Of a stretch of 56,346 nucleotides of DNA, positions 36,060 through 44,659 are shown one piece after another; position 1 is the first letter of the stretch, and each line of letters opens with the position of its first letter. The notes beneath the pieces were generated by a model. The model saw only the letters and a program-made list of their open reading frames with translations. It ran no database searches and had not been told where the DNA came from. The position numbers were made by a program, and so were the translations under genes. Origin of the DNA: CAZDUS01 sp964609375 (GTDB taxonomy: Bacteria > Verrucomicrobiota > Kiritimatiellia > CAIKKV01 > CAITUY01); the NCBI GenBank assembly GCA_964609375.1, contig CAZSSA010000003.1, positions 1 through 56,346 of the forward strand, read 5' to 3'.

Positions 36060-36866
36060 CTAGTGTGCTGCCGGCTTTTCGTGATCCATCAAAGGGCCGC
36101 CCATGATGGCGGCGCCGCCATCGACGGCGAGAATCTGGCCGGTGATTTTGGCGGCGTGGGGCCCCAGCAGGAACGTGGTGGCATCGGCAACGGCCTGTTT
36201 GTCTTTTTCCGGATCCCACGGGATGGGGCTGGTGTTCATCCAGATGGCCCCGATGTGTTCGAAGTCGGGAATCTTGCTGGCCGCCGTGGTGATGACCGGG
36301 CCGGATGAGACGGCGTTGACGCGGATGAGGTCGCGGCCGTGGCGGCGGGCCAAGGCGCGGACGAGGGCTTCCAGCGCGGCCTTATGAACACCCATCCAGT
36401 TGTAGAGTGGGTAGACGTGGTGGGTGTCGAAGGAAAGCGCGACAACAGAGCCGCCAGCCTGCATGAGGGGGGCGGCGTGACGGGTGACGGTGGCGAGCGA
36501 GGCGCAACTGATCTGGTATGACTTTGCGACATCGGACATGGATTCCGTGTGAAATTCGTTACCCATGCAGGTCTTGGGGTTGGCATAGGCGATCGAATGA
36601 ACGACCCCAGACAGCGGGCCGAGTCCGGCGAACAGAGATTGCACCTGCTCCTCGTTGGAAACATCGCAGAATCGCAGGTCCAAGGCGGCCTTTTCGGCTT
36701 CGGTCATCAGTTTGCTGGGGTTGAGATAGCGTTTCTTGATGACTTCGTTCTGGACGGAATAGATGACTTTTCCTCCGTGGTGTTCTATGGTTCGCCCGAT
36801 ATAGTAGGCGATGGAGAGAGGGTCGAGAAGTCCCATGACGAGATACGTTTTACCTGTTTCGATCAT
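36060..36866 (-). CDS. fabI: enoyl-[acyl-carrier-protein] reductase, FabI type
   Basis: 268 residues of the divergent SDR family of FabI (E. coli 262). VMGLLDPLSIAYYIGRTI is the FabI-style cofactor loop (G-x5-SIA), FCDVSNEEQVQSLF binds the adenine, GVVHSIAYAN follows, and YNWMGVHKAALEA contains the catalytic Tyr-x6-Lys pair. PVITTAASKIPDF and GQILAVDGGAAIMG close the fold. It performs the last NADH-dependent reduction of each fatty-acid elongation cycle. The loop and the YNWMGVHK box differ somewhat from the classical GVAN..SIA and YNVMGLAK, so a related enoyl reductase or 3-oxoacyl reductase is an outside alternative. Confidence 0.83.
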   Translation of the reverse strand: MIETGKTYLVMGLLDPLSIAYYIGRTIEHHGGKVIYSVQNEVIKKRYLNPSKLMTEAEKAALDLRFCDVSNEEQVQSLFAGLGPLSGVVHSIAYANPKTCMGNEFHTESMSDVAKSYQISCASLATVTRHAAPLMQAGGSVVALSFDTHHVYPLYNWMGVHKAALEALVRALARRHGRDLIRVNAVSSGPVITTAASKIPDFEHIGAIWMNTSPIPWDPEKDKQAVADATTFLLGPHAAKITGQILAVDGGAAIMGGPLMDHEKPAAH

Positions 36867-37035
36867 AGTGATGTGTCCTTCTGGTGGGAGTCTTTTGGCA
36901 GGGTAGCAACTTCGGGCTGAATTTCAAAGAAATACCAAGGGCAATCAACTGCAATATCAATGCCTATTCTTCACCATTCCTGTGTCCTAAGCGCTTGACG
37001 GATGTGGAGAACGATGGGACAAGAGGGGGGAGTGC

Positions 37036-37063
37036 ATGGTTAATTGTTTATGGTTGATGGTGA
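37036..37063 (+). repeat. short tandem repeat upstream of rlmN, 14-bp period
   Basis: ATGGTTAATTGTTT (37036-37049) and ATGGTTGATGGTGA (37050-37063) followed by a third ATGG, the same 14-base period and core as the repeat at 15567-15592. It runs directly into the rlmN start region and creates several in-register ATGs. Confidence 0.5.
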
Positions 37064-37072
37064 ATGGTCGTG

Positions 37073-38104
37073 ATGAAAACATTGATTCATGGATTATCGC
37101 AGGCGGAGGTGGTGGAGCGATGTGCCGAACTGGGGCAGAAGGCGTATCGAGCCAGCCAGCTCTGGAACTGGCTCTATGGGAAGCGGGTATCCTCCTGGGA
37201 TGAGATGACCAATCTGCCTGCGGTGTTCCGCGGGCAACTTGCCGGGATCTTTGAGATTGAGCCAGTCAGAGCGTTGACGGTGGAGGGCGAGGCGCCGGAG
37301 ACACGCAAGATACTTGTGGGGCTGAGGGATGGCGAGTGCGTGGAGGAAGTTCTTATTCCTGCCAAGGGGGATCGGCGGACTTTGTGCGTTTCCAGTCAGG
37401 TGGGGTGCAAGTTTGCCTGCGCGTTTTGCGCCAGCGGCAAAGGCGGGTTCTGCCGCAGTCTGGAGGCAGGTGAGATTATAGGGCAGGTGCTGCTAGGGTG
37501 GCGGGAGTATGGTGACCGGCCGACGAATATTGTGTATATGGGCATGGGGGAGCCGTTTGATAATTACGATGAAGTGTTGAAATCCATCCGTATTTTGAAC
37601 GACGGGCAGGGGATCAATATTGGCGCGCGGCATATCACGATCAGCACCAGTGGTGTGATTCCCGGGATTGAACGGATGGCCGGGGAGGGGTTCCAGGTGG
37701 AGTTGTCTGTGTCGCTGCATGCACCGGATGACGCGTTGCGTGACCGGTTGATGCCGGTTAACCGGAAATACCCGATAGCCAAATTGATGGAGGCCTGCGC
37801 ACGGTATGTGGCGGTGACGAAGCGGATTATTACGTTTGAGTATACGTTGATCAGAGGGGTTAACGATTCCCGTGAACAGGCGATGGCATTGGCCCGATTA
37901 GCCAAACAGTTGCCGTCGAAGATTAATCTGATTCCCCTGAGTCCTGTGGATGGATTTGAAGGTCAGCCACCTGAGGAGGGGACGATCGGGATGTTTATTG
38001 ATGTGCTGGCCAAGGGAGGGGTGACATCAATGGTGAGGGCATCCAAGGGGACGAAGATCAGCGCGGCGTGCGGGCAGTTGAGGAGGAGGGTGTGTGAATT
38101 TTAG
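37073..38104 (+). CDS. rlmN: 23S rRNA/tRNA adenine-C2 methyltransferase RlmN
   Basis: 343 residues from ATG 37073 (ATG 37064 is possible; neither has a clear ribosome binding site). A radical-SAM enzyme with the RlmN cluster motif CKFACAFC near 110-117, VYMGMGEPFDNYDEV, ISTSGVIPGI, VELSVSLHAPDD, and the second catalytic Cys in ISAACGQL near the C-terminus. It methylates C2 of A2503 in 23S rRNA and A37 in some tRNAs using two SAM. Its 3' end overlaps the rsmB start by 11 bases, an RNA-modification operon. Confidence 0.96.
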   Translation: MKTLIHGLSQAEVVERCAELGQKAYRASQLWNWLYGKRVSSWDEMTNLPAVFRGQLAGIFEIEPVRALTVEGEAPETRKILVGLRDGECVEEVLIPAKGDRRTLCVSSQVGCKFACAFCASGKGGFCRSLEAGEIIGQVLLGWREYGDRPTNIVYMGMGEPFDNYDEVLKSIRILNDGQGINIGARHITISTSGVIPGIERMAGEGFQVELSVSLHAPDDALRDRLMPVNRKYPIAKLMEACARYVAVTKRIITFEYTLIRGVNDSREQAMALARLAKQLPSKINLIPLSPVDGFEGQPPEEGTIGMFIDVLAKGGVTSMVRASKGTKISAACGQLRRRVCEF

Positions 38105-39371
38105 AACGGCCATTAATTCTCGGGATGTGGCGGCGGTGATCATCCGGCGATGGATGGAAAAAGGTGAATTCCCGGACAGGCTGATGGGGAGCGTTACCCA
38201 GGACCGGGGATTTGTCACCGAGCTTGTTTATGGGGCGGTCAAGTGGAAGCGGCAACTGGAATGGGCGGTGAAGCGGTGTGCCAAGAGTCTGCCTCCATTG
38301 CCGTTGCGCGCGCACCTGATGGTGGGGCTATATCAGGTTTTGGATATGGAGGATGTGGAGGAGTATGCGGCCGTGAACGAAACCGTTGATGCGGTGAAGG
38401 CTCATTTTCCGCAGGGGCAGGCGGATTTCATCAATGCCGTATTGAGACGGGCGGCGCGTGAAAAGGAAAGTATTCTGGCGGAACTTCAGGGTGAATCGGT
38501 GGGAGTCCAGACGTCGCATCCGGAGCTGTTGGTGTCGCGCTGGACAGCTGCCTTTGGTGGTGAGAATACCCGTTTGTTGTGTGCATGGAACAACCGGCCG
38601 GCGCCGGTGGTGGTGCGGATTAATCCGTCACGAGTCCAGATGGGGGATTTTCTCGACCGGTTGGCATCATCGGGAATTCGCGGGGAAGTGCATCCGTTTT
38701 GTCCGGACACATTTGCCACGTTACCTCGCGGGGTGGCCCCCGCGCGTGTGCCGGGATATGATGATGGATGGTTTAGTGTGCAGGATCCCTCGACGAGCGT
38801 GGCGGTGCAACTGCTGGCGCCGCAGCCGCATGAGCGGGTGTTGGATGCGTGTGCGGCGCCTGGCGGGAAATTGATGGCGATGGCGGAGATGATGGGGGGT
38901 GGCGAGACGTTGGTGGCGATGGATGTGCATTCGGAGCGGCTGGCCGTTTTGAGGGAGAATCTGGAACGGCTGAATTTACACGGAGTGGAAGTGTTTCGTG
39001 GCGATATGACAACGGTGGGCGGGGTGCAGGAATTGGCCGGGCGGACCTTTGATGCCATTTTGCTGGATGTGCCCTGTACGAACACGGGTGTTTTGAGGCG
39101 GCGAGCCGATGCGCGGTGGAGATTTTCGCTGGAGGGGATGGGGAGGGTGGGAGTCAGTCAACGGGCCATTTTGGATGCGGCCTCCGCCTATGTGAGTCAC
39201 GGAGGGAGAATGGTCTATAGCACGTGCAGTCTTGAGGCGGAGGAAGACGAGTTATTGGTGGCGACCTGGTTGGCGTCGCATCCGGCCTTTGAACTGGCGA
39301 AACAGCGCAAGTTGCTCCCGCCGGTTGATGGGGTGGATGGCGCCTATGCGGCGCTGCTTGTCCGGCGGTAA
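38094..39371 (+). CDS. rsmB: 16S rRNA m5C967 methyltransferase RsmB
   Basis: 425 residues from GTG 38094, with AGGAGGAGGG a few bases upstream inside rlmN. Residues 1 to about 130 form the NusB-like RNA-binding domain (VTELVYGAVKWKRQLEWA and FINAVLRRAAREK). The Nop2/Sun-type methyltransferase follows: VLDACAAPGGKLMAMAEMMG (SAM site), VAMDVHSERL, LLDVPCTNTGVLRRRADARW with the PC catalytic Cys, and YSTCSLEAEEDE with the second Cys. It methylates C5 of a cytosine in helix 31 of 16S rRNA. Confidence 0.94.
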   Translation: MNFRTAINSRDVAAVIIRRWMEKGEFPDRLMGSVTQDRGFVTELVYGAVKWKRQLEWAVKRCAKSLPPLPLRAHLMVGLYQVLDMEDVEEYAAVNETVDAVKAHFPQGQADFINAVLRRAAREKESILAELQGESVGVQTSHPELLVSRWTAAFGGENTRLLCAWNNRPAPVVVRINPSRVQMGDFLDRLASSGIRGEVHPFCPDTFATLPRGVAPARVPGYDDGWFSVQDPSTSVAVQLLAPQPHERVLDACAAPGGKLMAMAEMMGGGETLVAMDVHSERLAVLRENLERLNLHGVEVFRGDMTTVGGVQELAGRTFDAILLDVPCTNTGVLRRRADARWRFSLEGMGRVGVSQRAILDAASAYVSHGGRMVYSTCSLEAEEDELLVATWLASHPAFELAKQRKLLPPVDGVDGAYAALLVRR

Positions 39372-39495
39372 TAAGGGTAGACGTTCCATCGGGACGCAAG
39401 ACGATTCGGGTAATAACGGTCAGGAAAATACGACAACCAACTGTTATTACTGTGAAAGGGAGAGTAGTGGAGGCGGATTATTGTAAGGAGGGACT

Positions 39496-39675
39496 ATGAC
39501 GGATATTATCCTATGCGTGGTGATCCTGCTTTTTTTGGCTTGGATTCTTGTGCTTAAAGCCGAGATGGCAGATCTCAAGACGGAAATTGTACGACTCAAG
39601 GAGTTGTTGAAGAATAAACTCGGTCACATGCAGAGCGAAGTGTCCATCAGTTCGGGGTTGAGACTGAAGTCCTGA
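39496..39675 (+). CDS. small single-pass membrane protein, 59 residues
   Basis: Begins MTDIILCVV with a near-perfect AAGGAGGGA seven bases upstream. A hydrophobic helix at about 3-20 (VILLFLAWILVL) is followed by a heptad-like charged helix (LKTEIVRLKELLKNKL), a short coiled coil, and a polar tail ending RLKS. I recognise no family. The strong ribosome binding site, clean topology and the terminator-like hairpins just after its stop (39680-39708) argue that it is a real gene. It lies 124 bp after rsmB and is convergent with the Nramp gene. Confidence 0.65.
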   Translation: MTDIILCVVILLFLAWILVLKAEMADLKTEIVRLKELLKNKLGHMQSEVSISSGLRLKS

Positions 39676-39679
39676 TGGA

Positions 39680-39708
39680 ATGCCGACATCGGCATCCCGC
39701 CATGCGGG
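39680..39708. terminator. double hairpin between convergent genes
   Basis: ATGCCG-ACAT-CGGCAT (39680-39695) is followed at once by CCCGC-CAT-GCGGG (39696-39708). The pair starts five bases after the stop of the 59-residue gene and about 30 bases from the end of the Nramp gene, so it may terminate both. The ATGCCG/CGGCAT stem recurs at 29687-29727. Confidence 0.5.
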
Positions 39709-39736
39709 ACAAGATCAATGCCCTTGTGAGCACGTG

Positions 39737-41011
39737 TCAGTGCAGAATGTTCCAGAGCAGGATCATGTTCAGGGCGATGACGACGGTGGCGATACTCCAG
39801 AGCCAGACATTTCCCATTGGTGTATTGGCGTGGTTGCCCATGACTTTTTGGGATGAAGTCAGGTAAATCTGGAGGATAATGGTGATTGGCAACTGGATAC
39901 TGAGCATGACCTGGGATAGGATCAGGGCGCTGTAGCTGTTGGTGACGGCCATGACGGCTGCGAGTGCCGTCCCGATGGTTATGGCGACTCCGGCTTTGGA
40001 TGGTGTGTTTTTGATGTTGAATTCGCGCGTGAAAAATCCTGCCACAATGGAGCCGCCAGCCATTCCCGCCGTGACACTGGCCGTCAAGCCGGCGCAGAGC
40101 AAGGCGAGGGCGAAGATGGTGGCGGCGAGGTATCCCTTATGCCCCAGAATGGGATGAAGCATTTCCTCGGCCTGTTCCAGTGAGACGACCTTGATCTTCT
40201 GATGGAAGAAGGTGGCGGCGGCGAGCAGGATCATGGCGCTGTTGATCATCCAGCCCACGATCATCGAGAAAAGCGTATCAAGCCATTCGAATCGCAAATG
40301 ACTGATAATGGCGGTTTCGCCCTGGGTATGCCATTCCCGGTTTTGGATCACCTCGGAATGCAGAAACAGGTTGTGTGGCATGACGACCGCGCCGAGAACG
40401 CCCATGACGATAAGGATGGCGCCTTGAGGCAGGTTCGGGGTGACCCATCCTGCGGCGGCGGTGCCCCATTGGGTATCGACCAGGTATAACTCGAAGATAA
40501 AGGCCAGACCGATCAGGGAGACAAACCCGACGATCAACTTTTCAAGGCGTTGATAGGAGTTCCAAAACAAGAGGCCAATGGCGACGCCGGCGGTGAGGGT
40601 GGCCCCCACCTTCAGCGGCAGATGGAAAAGCATCTGGAGGGCGATGCCGCCGCCTAATATTTCGGCAAAAGCTGTGGCGATGGAGGCCAACACGGCGGAG
40701 GCCAGGGCAGGGCGGGAAATCCATGGAGACAAATGTTGAGTGGCCGCTTCGGCGAGGCAGTGTCCGGTGACAATGCCAAGATGGGCCGCGTTATGCTGCA
40801 ATAAAATGAGCATGATGGTGCTTAGCGTGACAACCCATAGCAGTTGGTATCCGAATTCCGATCCGGCGGCAACATTGGACGCCCAATTTCCTGGATCAAT
40901 GAATCCGACGGTGACGAGCATTCCCGGGCCGAGAAAGCGAAGGGCATTGAGTGCTTTTGCCGCCTGTCTTTTGAAAAGAATATGCTTTTGTAACTGGTGG
41001 AGAAGATTCAT
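39737..41011 (-). CDS. Nramp family divalent metal transporter
   Basis: 424 residues from ATG 41011; an upstream GTG would add 12. About eleven helices. GPGMLVTVGFIDPGNWASNVAAG contains the helix-1 DPGN metal ligands, and VVMPHNLFLHSEVIQ contains the helix-6 MPHN ligand set. The Met is the residue that favours transition metals such as Mn or Fe over Mg and Al. It imports divalent metal with protons across the inner membrane. The 288 bases upstream hold no Mn-riboswitch-like structure that I could recognise. Confidence 0.92.
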   Translation of the reverse strand: MNLLHQLQKHILFKRQAAKALNALRFLGPGMLVTVGFIDPGNWASNVAAGSEFGYQLLWVVTLSTIMLILLQHNAAHLGIVTGHCLAEAATQHLSPWISRPALASAVLASIATAFAEILGGGIALQMLFHLPLKVGATLTAGVAIGLLFWNSYQRLEKLIVGFVSLIGLAFIFELYLVDTQWGTAAAGWVTPNLPQGAILIVMGVLGAVVMPHNLFLHSEVIQNREWHTQGETAIISHLRFEWLDTLFSMIVGWMINSAMILLAAATFFHQKIKVVSLEQAEEMLHPILGHKGYLAATIFALALLCAGLTASVTAGMAGGSIVAGFFTREFNIKNTPSKAGVAITIGTALAAVMAVTNSYSALILSQVMLSIQLPITIILQIYLTSSQKVMGNHANTPMGNVWLWSIATVVIALNMILLWNILH

Positions 41012-41299
41012 AAGGGGCACTATACACGAGCGACGCCAAATAATCACGCCAATGTGGAGTCGGGAAACGGAAGGCTATTGCAGTCCGACCCTGCGGGCTT
41101 GGCTCAATTCCGCTGGGGTAGTATTCCGGCTTGCCGCCGGACCGTTGGGAACACGCCAGCCGATGTGGTTTCAGTGCGAAACAGACTGCATACTGCTCTT
41201 TTTTTGGCTTGCTTACTGCGATGGCAATCGAAATAGTACATGCCCAATCAAGCCGCTTTTTGCGGTGACGGATGTATTTTGACAGGCAGGAGAACGGTC

Positions 41300-42466
41300 A
41301 TGGCTTCAGAACTCGCATTTGCATTAATCAATCCCTATACGATCGCCAAATCCAGAACAGGAGGGGTTATCGGTCGATTGATGAGCCGGACTGGTCTTGA
41401 ACTGGTGGCGGCCCGGATGTTTGGTCCCAGCCACGGCCTGGCCAGTCGCTATGCGGCATCGTTGCTGGGGAGCAATCCGAGTGAGGCAGAGTTTGCCAAA
41501 CTGCTCAATCAGTATGTGTTGAAATCGTACATGCCTGACCCTGTGACGGGCAAGCGTCGCCGCGTCATTCTCCTTTTGTTCGAGGGGGAGAATGCCATTC
41601 AGAAAGTGCGTGAAGCGGCCGGGCACTTGCGTGCGGGTTGGGTGGGTGGTGAGACAATCCGCGACACCTATGGCGATTACGTTACGGATGTTGACGGGCG
41701 AGTGACCTATTTTGAGCCGGCGGTCTTGGTGGCACCGACGGTTGAACGGGCGGCATCGGTGTTGCGGCTATGGTCGGAATACAGCGAGACGGATGGTGGA
41801 ATTGTCGATCAAAGTGCAGATGTGGCGGAGAGTGAAGGGGTTCAGAGCACACTGGTGCTGATCAAGCCCGATAATTTCCGGTTCCCGAGCGTCCGCCCCG
41901 GGCACATCATCGATTTACTTTCGCGGTCGGGATTAAGGATTGTGGGGCTCCGGAAGTTTTCAATGACGGTGGCGCAGGCTGAGGATTTTTATGGACCTGT
42001 GCGGGCGATCCTGCGTGAAAAATTCAAGGGCATGATGGGGCAAAAAGCTGGAGAGATTCTCAGTCGGGAATTCAAAACAGAGATTCCGGAGGAGTTGGAG
42101 GCCAAGATGGGTGAGTATCTTGGGCCAGTGAAAGGTGACCGGCAGTTCGAGGAGATTGTCCAGTTCATGACTGGTTATCGGCCTTCCGAGGTGGCGGAGG
42201 CGGATAAGGTGACAGCAGGGGCTGAGAATTGTCTGGCCCTGATTTACAAGGGGATGAGCGCTGTTGAAAAGATTCGTTTTCTGCTGGGGCCGACGGATCC
42301 TGCGAAGGCGCAGCCCGGCTCTGTTCGCCGTGAATACGGCAGCGATATCATGGTCAATGCCGCGCATGCCTCCGATTCCCCTGAAAATGCGGTGCGTGAG
42401 ATGAAGATTGTGGATGTACAACGAGAAACCATACGGGAGTGGGTGGATAAATATTATGGAACTTAA
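41300..42466 (+). CDS. tandem nucleoside-diphosphate-kinase-like protein
   Basis: 388 residues from ATG 41300 (AGGAG 7 bases upstream). Two NDK-like halves. The N-half begins AFALINPYTIAKSRTGGVIGRLMSR and continues to about 160; the C-half begins TLVLIKPDNFRFPSVRPGHI near 195. The C-half keeps the active-site His356 in NAAHASDSPENA, the counterpart of NxxHGSDS in NDK, and GSVRREYGSDIM. The N-half ends GGETIRDTYGDYV without any such His loop, so it should be catalytically dead. There are also insertions inside both halves relative to the 140-residue NDK. Whether it balances NTP pools or has a regulatory role cannot be read from sequence. It overlaps the aminotransferase gene by 11 bases. Confidence 0.8.
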   Translation: MASELAFALINPYTIAKSRTGGVIGRLMSRTGLELVAARMFGPSHGLASRYAASLLGSNPSEAEFAKLLNQYVLKSYMPDPVTGKRRRVILLLFEGENAIQKVREAAGHLRAGWVGGETIRDTYGDYVTDVDGRVTYFEPAVLVAPTVERAASVLRLWSEYSETDGGIVDQSADVAESEGVQSTLVLIKPDNFRFPSVRPGHIIDLLSRSGLRIVGLRKFSMTVAQAEDFYGPVRAILREKFKGMMGQKAGEILSREFKTEIPEELEAKMGEYLGPVKGDRQFEEIVQFMTGYRPSEVAEADKVTAGAENCLALIYKGMSAVEKIRFLLGPTDPAKAQPGSVRREYGSDIMVNAAHASDSPENAVREMKIVDVQRETIREWVDKYYGT

Positions 42467-43619
42467 CCGGAAAGTGGCGGCGATTACGCCCTCATTGACA
42501 TTGGCGATAGATGCCAAGGCAAAAGCCATGGCGGCGGCTGGGGAGCAGGTGTGTGGATTCGGGGCAGGAGAGCCGGATTTCGATACACCTGGGCACATTA
42601 AGGAGGCGGCGGCGAAGGCCTTGCGTGATGGCAAGACGAAGTACGCCCCGAATGATGGAATACCCGAGTTGCGTGCGGCGATTGTTGAAAAATTGGCATC
42701 GGAGAACAAGCTGACGTACAAGGCCGAGCAAGTGCTGGTCAGCAATGGAGCCAAGCACTCCCTGTACAATATTTTCATGGCCCTGTGCAATGCGGGGGAT
42801 GAGGTGATCATTCCCTCGCCCTATTGGCTCAGTTATCCCGAGATGGTGCGTATGGCGGGTGCGACTCCTGTGTTTGTGCGGGGCACGGAGGCCAATGGGC
42901 TCAAGATTCAGCCTGATCAACTGGCGAAAGCCATTACTCCGAAGACCAAGGCGATGATCATGAACAGTCCGTCGAACCCGACGGGCATGGTGTATACCCG
43001 TGCAGAGTTGCAGGCGTTGGCCGAAGTGGCGGTACGGCACGGTATATATATTGTATCCGACGAGATTTATGAGCGGATGGTATATGATGGAACGCAGGCA
43101 TTTAGCGTGGGAAGTTTATCTCCGGAGATTTTCAAGCACACGATTACGGTGAACGGGTTTAGCAAGCCATACGCTATGACCGGGTGGCGCCTTGGGTATT
43201 ATGCGGGTCCCATTGAGATCGTCAAGGCCGGGTCGGCCTTGCAGAGTCACAGCACGTCGGCGCCGAACACGTTTGCCCAGTATGGCGCCGTGGCGGCGTT
43301 GCGGGGGCCCCAGGAATGTGTAGCGCGCATGGTGGTGGCATTTGATGAACGGCGGAAGTACCTCCATAAACGATTAACCGCCATGCCCGGAGTGACGTGC
43401 GTGAAGCCGACGGGGGCGTTTTATGTATTTCCCAATATTTCCTCGTTTGGCCTTCCGTCGATACGGTTTGCCGAATTGCTTCTGGAGAAGGAGAAAATGG
43501 CGGTGGTGCCGGGAATGCCGTTTGGCGCGGATGAGAATATCCGTCTTTCCTATGCGTGCAGCATGGCAAACATTGAGGAAGGCATGACGCGGCTGGAGCG
43601 GTTTGTGCAATCGACCTGA
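42456..43619 (+). CDS. aspC: class I aminotransferase, aspartate aminotransferase type
   Basis: 387 residues from ATG 42456, starting inside the end of the NDK-like gene (translational coupling). Fold-type I PLP enzyme of the bacterial AAT subgroup: GAGEPDFDTPGHIKEAA, SNGAKHSLYNIFMAL, PSPYWLSYPEM, NSPSNPTGMVY, VSDEIYERMVYDG, the PLP lysine in NGFSKPYAMTGWRLGY, and the C-terminal NIRLSYACS with the carboxylate-binding Arg. It interconverts aspartate and oxaloacetate with glutamate/2-oxoglutarate; an aspartate/prephenate activity is common in this subgroup and cannot be excluded. Confidence 0.9.
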   Translation: MELNRKVAAITPSLTLAIDAKAKAMAAAGEQVCGFGAGEPDFDTPGHIKEAAAKALRDGKTKYAPNDGIPELRAAIVEKLASENKLTYKAEQVLVSNGAKHSLYNIFMALCNAGDEVIIPSPYWLSYPEMVRMAGATPVFVRGTEANGLKIQPDQLAKAITPKTKAMIMNSPSNPTGMVYTRAELQALAEVAVRHGIYIVSDEIYERMVYDGTQAFSVGSLSPEIFKHTITVNGFSKPYAMTGWRLGYYAGPIEIVKAGSALQSHSTSAPNTFAQYGAVAALRGPQECVARMVVAFDERRKYLHKRLTAMPGVTCVKPTGAFYVFPNISSFGLPSIRFAELLLEKEKMAVVPGMPFGADENIRLSYACSMANIEEGMTRLERFVQST

Positions 43620-43654
43620 GAAATTGTGCAGATGTGGCGTGTGTTGGGGCCCTT

Positions 43655-43675
43655 GGGCGTCGGCAATCGACGCCC
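43655..43675. terminator. hairpin between aspC and DUF1844 (convergent)
   Basis: GGGCGTC (43655-43661) and GACGCCC (43669-43675) form a 7-bp stem with a 7-base loop, 35 bases after the aspC stop. A second, weaker CTCC/GGGAG pairing follows at about 43690-43705. Position between two convergent genes fits a bidirectional terminator; no T-run is present. Confidence 0.5.
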
Positions 43676-43713
43676 CCGAACATGCCTTCTCCTTTAACGG
43701 GGAGGGGGCAGGA

Positions 43714-44100
43714 TCAGCCGTAGGTTTTATGGAATTTGGGCTCCTTGGTTTCTTCGGAGGGAGTGGGTGAGTTTGGGGGCGGGGGTTCAGCCGATGGAGG
43801 AGTCGGCGCCGGCGTTGGGCTTGGCGTTGAAGCTTTTGTTTCCACGTAGTTCATTCGCAGGGTGGTTAGGGCTGTCTTAATGAAGCGTTCCTCGTCCCGG
43901 TCCAAATTCCCGCGCGATTTGGCTTCAATCATTTCCAGCAGGTCAATGGTGGCCTGGGCGGCATCCAAGTTAAGTTCGGTCTTGCCAGTCATCGGGTTGA
44001 TGGTTTTGCCCATTTGCTGCATGGTCGTTGCCGACAACATGGCTATCAGATCCAGAAACATGGCCTTATGGGTCTCGGTTTGTTGAGCGGTGTTGGTCAT
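43714..44100 (-). CDS. DUF1844 family protein
   Basis: 128 residues. The first 90 are the helical DUF1844 domain: FLDLIAMLSATTMQQMGKT, PMTGKTELNLDAAQATIDL and LLEMIEAKSRGNLDRDEERF with LTTLRMNYVE closing it. The last 35 are a low-complexity Pro/Thr/Ser tail. The family is widespread in Acidobacteria, Planctomycetes and Verrucomicrobia and has no established function; the soluble helical character suggests a protein-protein or ligand-binding role. It is not obviously in an operon with neighbours; a 119-bp spacer separates it from the HARE-HTH gene upstream. Confidence 0.82.
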   Translation of the reverse strand: MTNTAQQTETHKAMFLDLIAMLSATTMQQMGKTINPMTGKTELNLDAAQATIDLLEMIEAKSRGNLDRDEERFIKTALTTLRMNYVETKASTPSPTPAPTPPSAEPPPPNSPTPSEETKEPKFHKTYG

Positions 44101-44219
44101 AATGCTTTCTCAATGTTATTAGTGAAGATTGACAATAAAAATAAGTGCACCTGTTCAGCGACTTGAGTGAAATGGAAGCCTCTCTTCAGGGGCTGCGTTT
44201 TACTGGCGGAGCGTCAGGC

Positions 44220-44597
44220 TCAGGTTGCCGGCTTGCTTAGGATAAACTTGCCCGGCGCAACTTTTTTGAATGTCTTGTCGGTATACATTTTGACATTCAA
44301 AGCGTTTACGGGCTCCTTGGAACGCCACTGATAGCCGCTGCTGATGGACGCCTCATAGATATCTGAGACACTGATTGGCTTACCTGCCTTTTGCAGGATC
44401 TTGCTGATCATCTCACGAAGACTGGGCTGGGCATTTCGCGGGAGGCGCATGTGACGAACAGACACACTGACTGAAGGAGCCTTCTTTTCGGCCTGTTTAA
44501 TCACGTTTGCCATTTGTTGTTCAAGAACCTCGATTTTGCGACGAATCTTGAGAATTTTCCCCATATCCACTGCGCTAAGATCGCTTAAATTCACCAT
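44220..44597 (-). CDS. HARE-HTH-type winged-helix protein
   Basis: 125 residues from ATG 44597, chosen because GGAGG lies 7 bases upstream; the frame is open for 35 more codons that fall across the promoter. An N-terminal coiled coil (about 15-45; ILKIRRKIEVLEQQMANVIKQ) is followed at about 65-122 by a small winged helix: SLREMISKILQKAGKPISVS, DIYEASISSGY and FKKVAPGKFILSK. This matches the HARE-HTH domain (HB1, ASXL, restriction endonuclease), a DNA-binding module proposed to sense modified or nucleosomal DNA and found in bacteria mostly in RNA polymerase delta, restriction and chromatin-related proteins. It may be a small DNA-binding regulator. A 14-bp tandem repeat next to its promoter suggests autoregulation. 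Confidence 0.7.
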   Translation of the reverse strand: MVNLSDLSAVDMGKILKIRRKIEVLEQQMANVIKQAEKKAPSVSVSVRHMRLPRNAQPSLREMISKILQKAGKPISVSDIYEASISSGYQWRSKEPVNALNVKMYTDKTFKKVAPGKFILSKPAT

Positions 44598-44630
44598 GCC
44601 AAACCTCCGCTTTTTTATCTCATGCTGGAA

Positions 44631-44659
44631 ATAATACATAGAGTGGCCTTTAGATGCAA
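44631..44659 (-). promoter_or_regulatory. promoter of the HARE-HTH gene
   Basis: On the minus strand TTGCAT (44659-44654), a 17-base spacer and TATTAT (44636-44631). The leader to ATG 44597 would be about 27 bases and contains the GGAGG site. The -35 is directly next to the 14-bp tandem repeat. Confidence 0.65.

Noticed and set aside
40740..41282. 180-codon plus-strand frame overlapping the 5' end of the Nramp gene
   Set aside because: Mostly antisense to Nramp coding sequence; no ribosome binding site or family match.
41012..41299. Mn-sensing (yybP-ykoY-type) riboswitch upstream of the Nramp gene
   Set aside because: I looked for the conserved paired loops and found only unrelated short hairpins (for example CCGC-TTTTT-GCGG near 41253).
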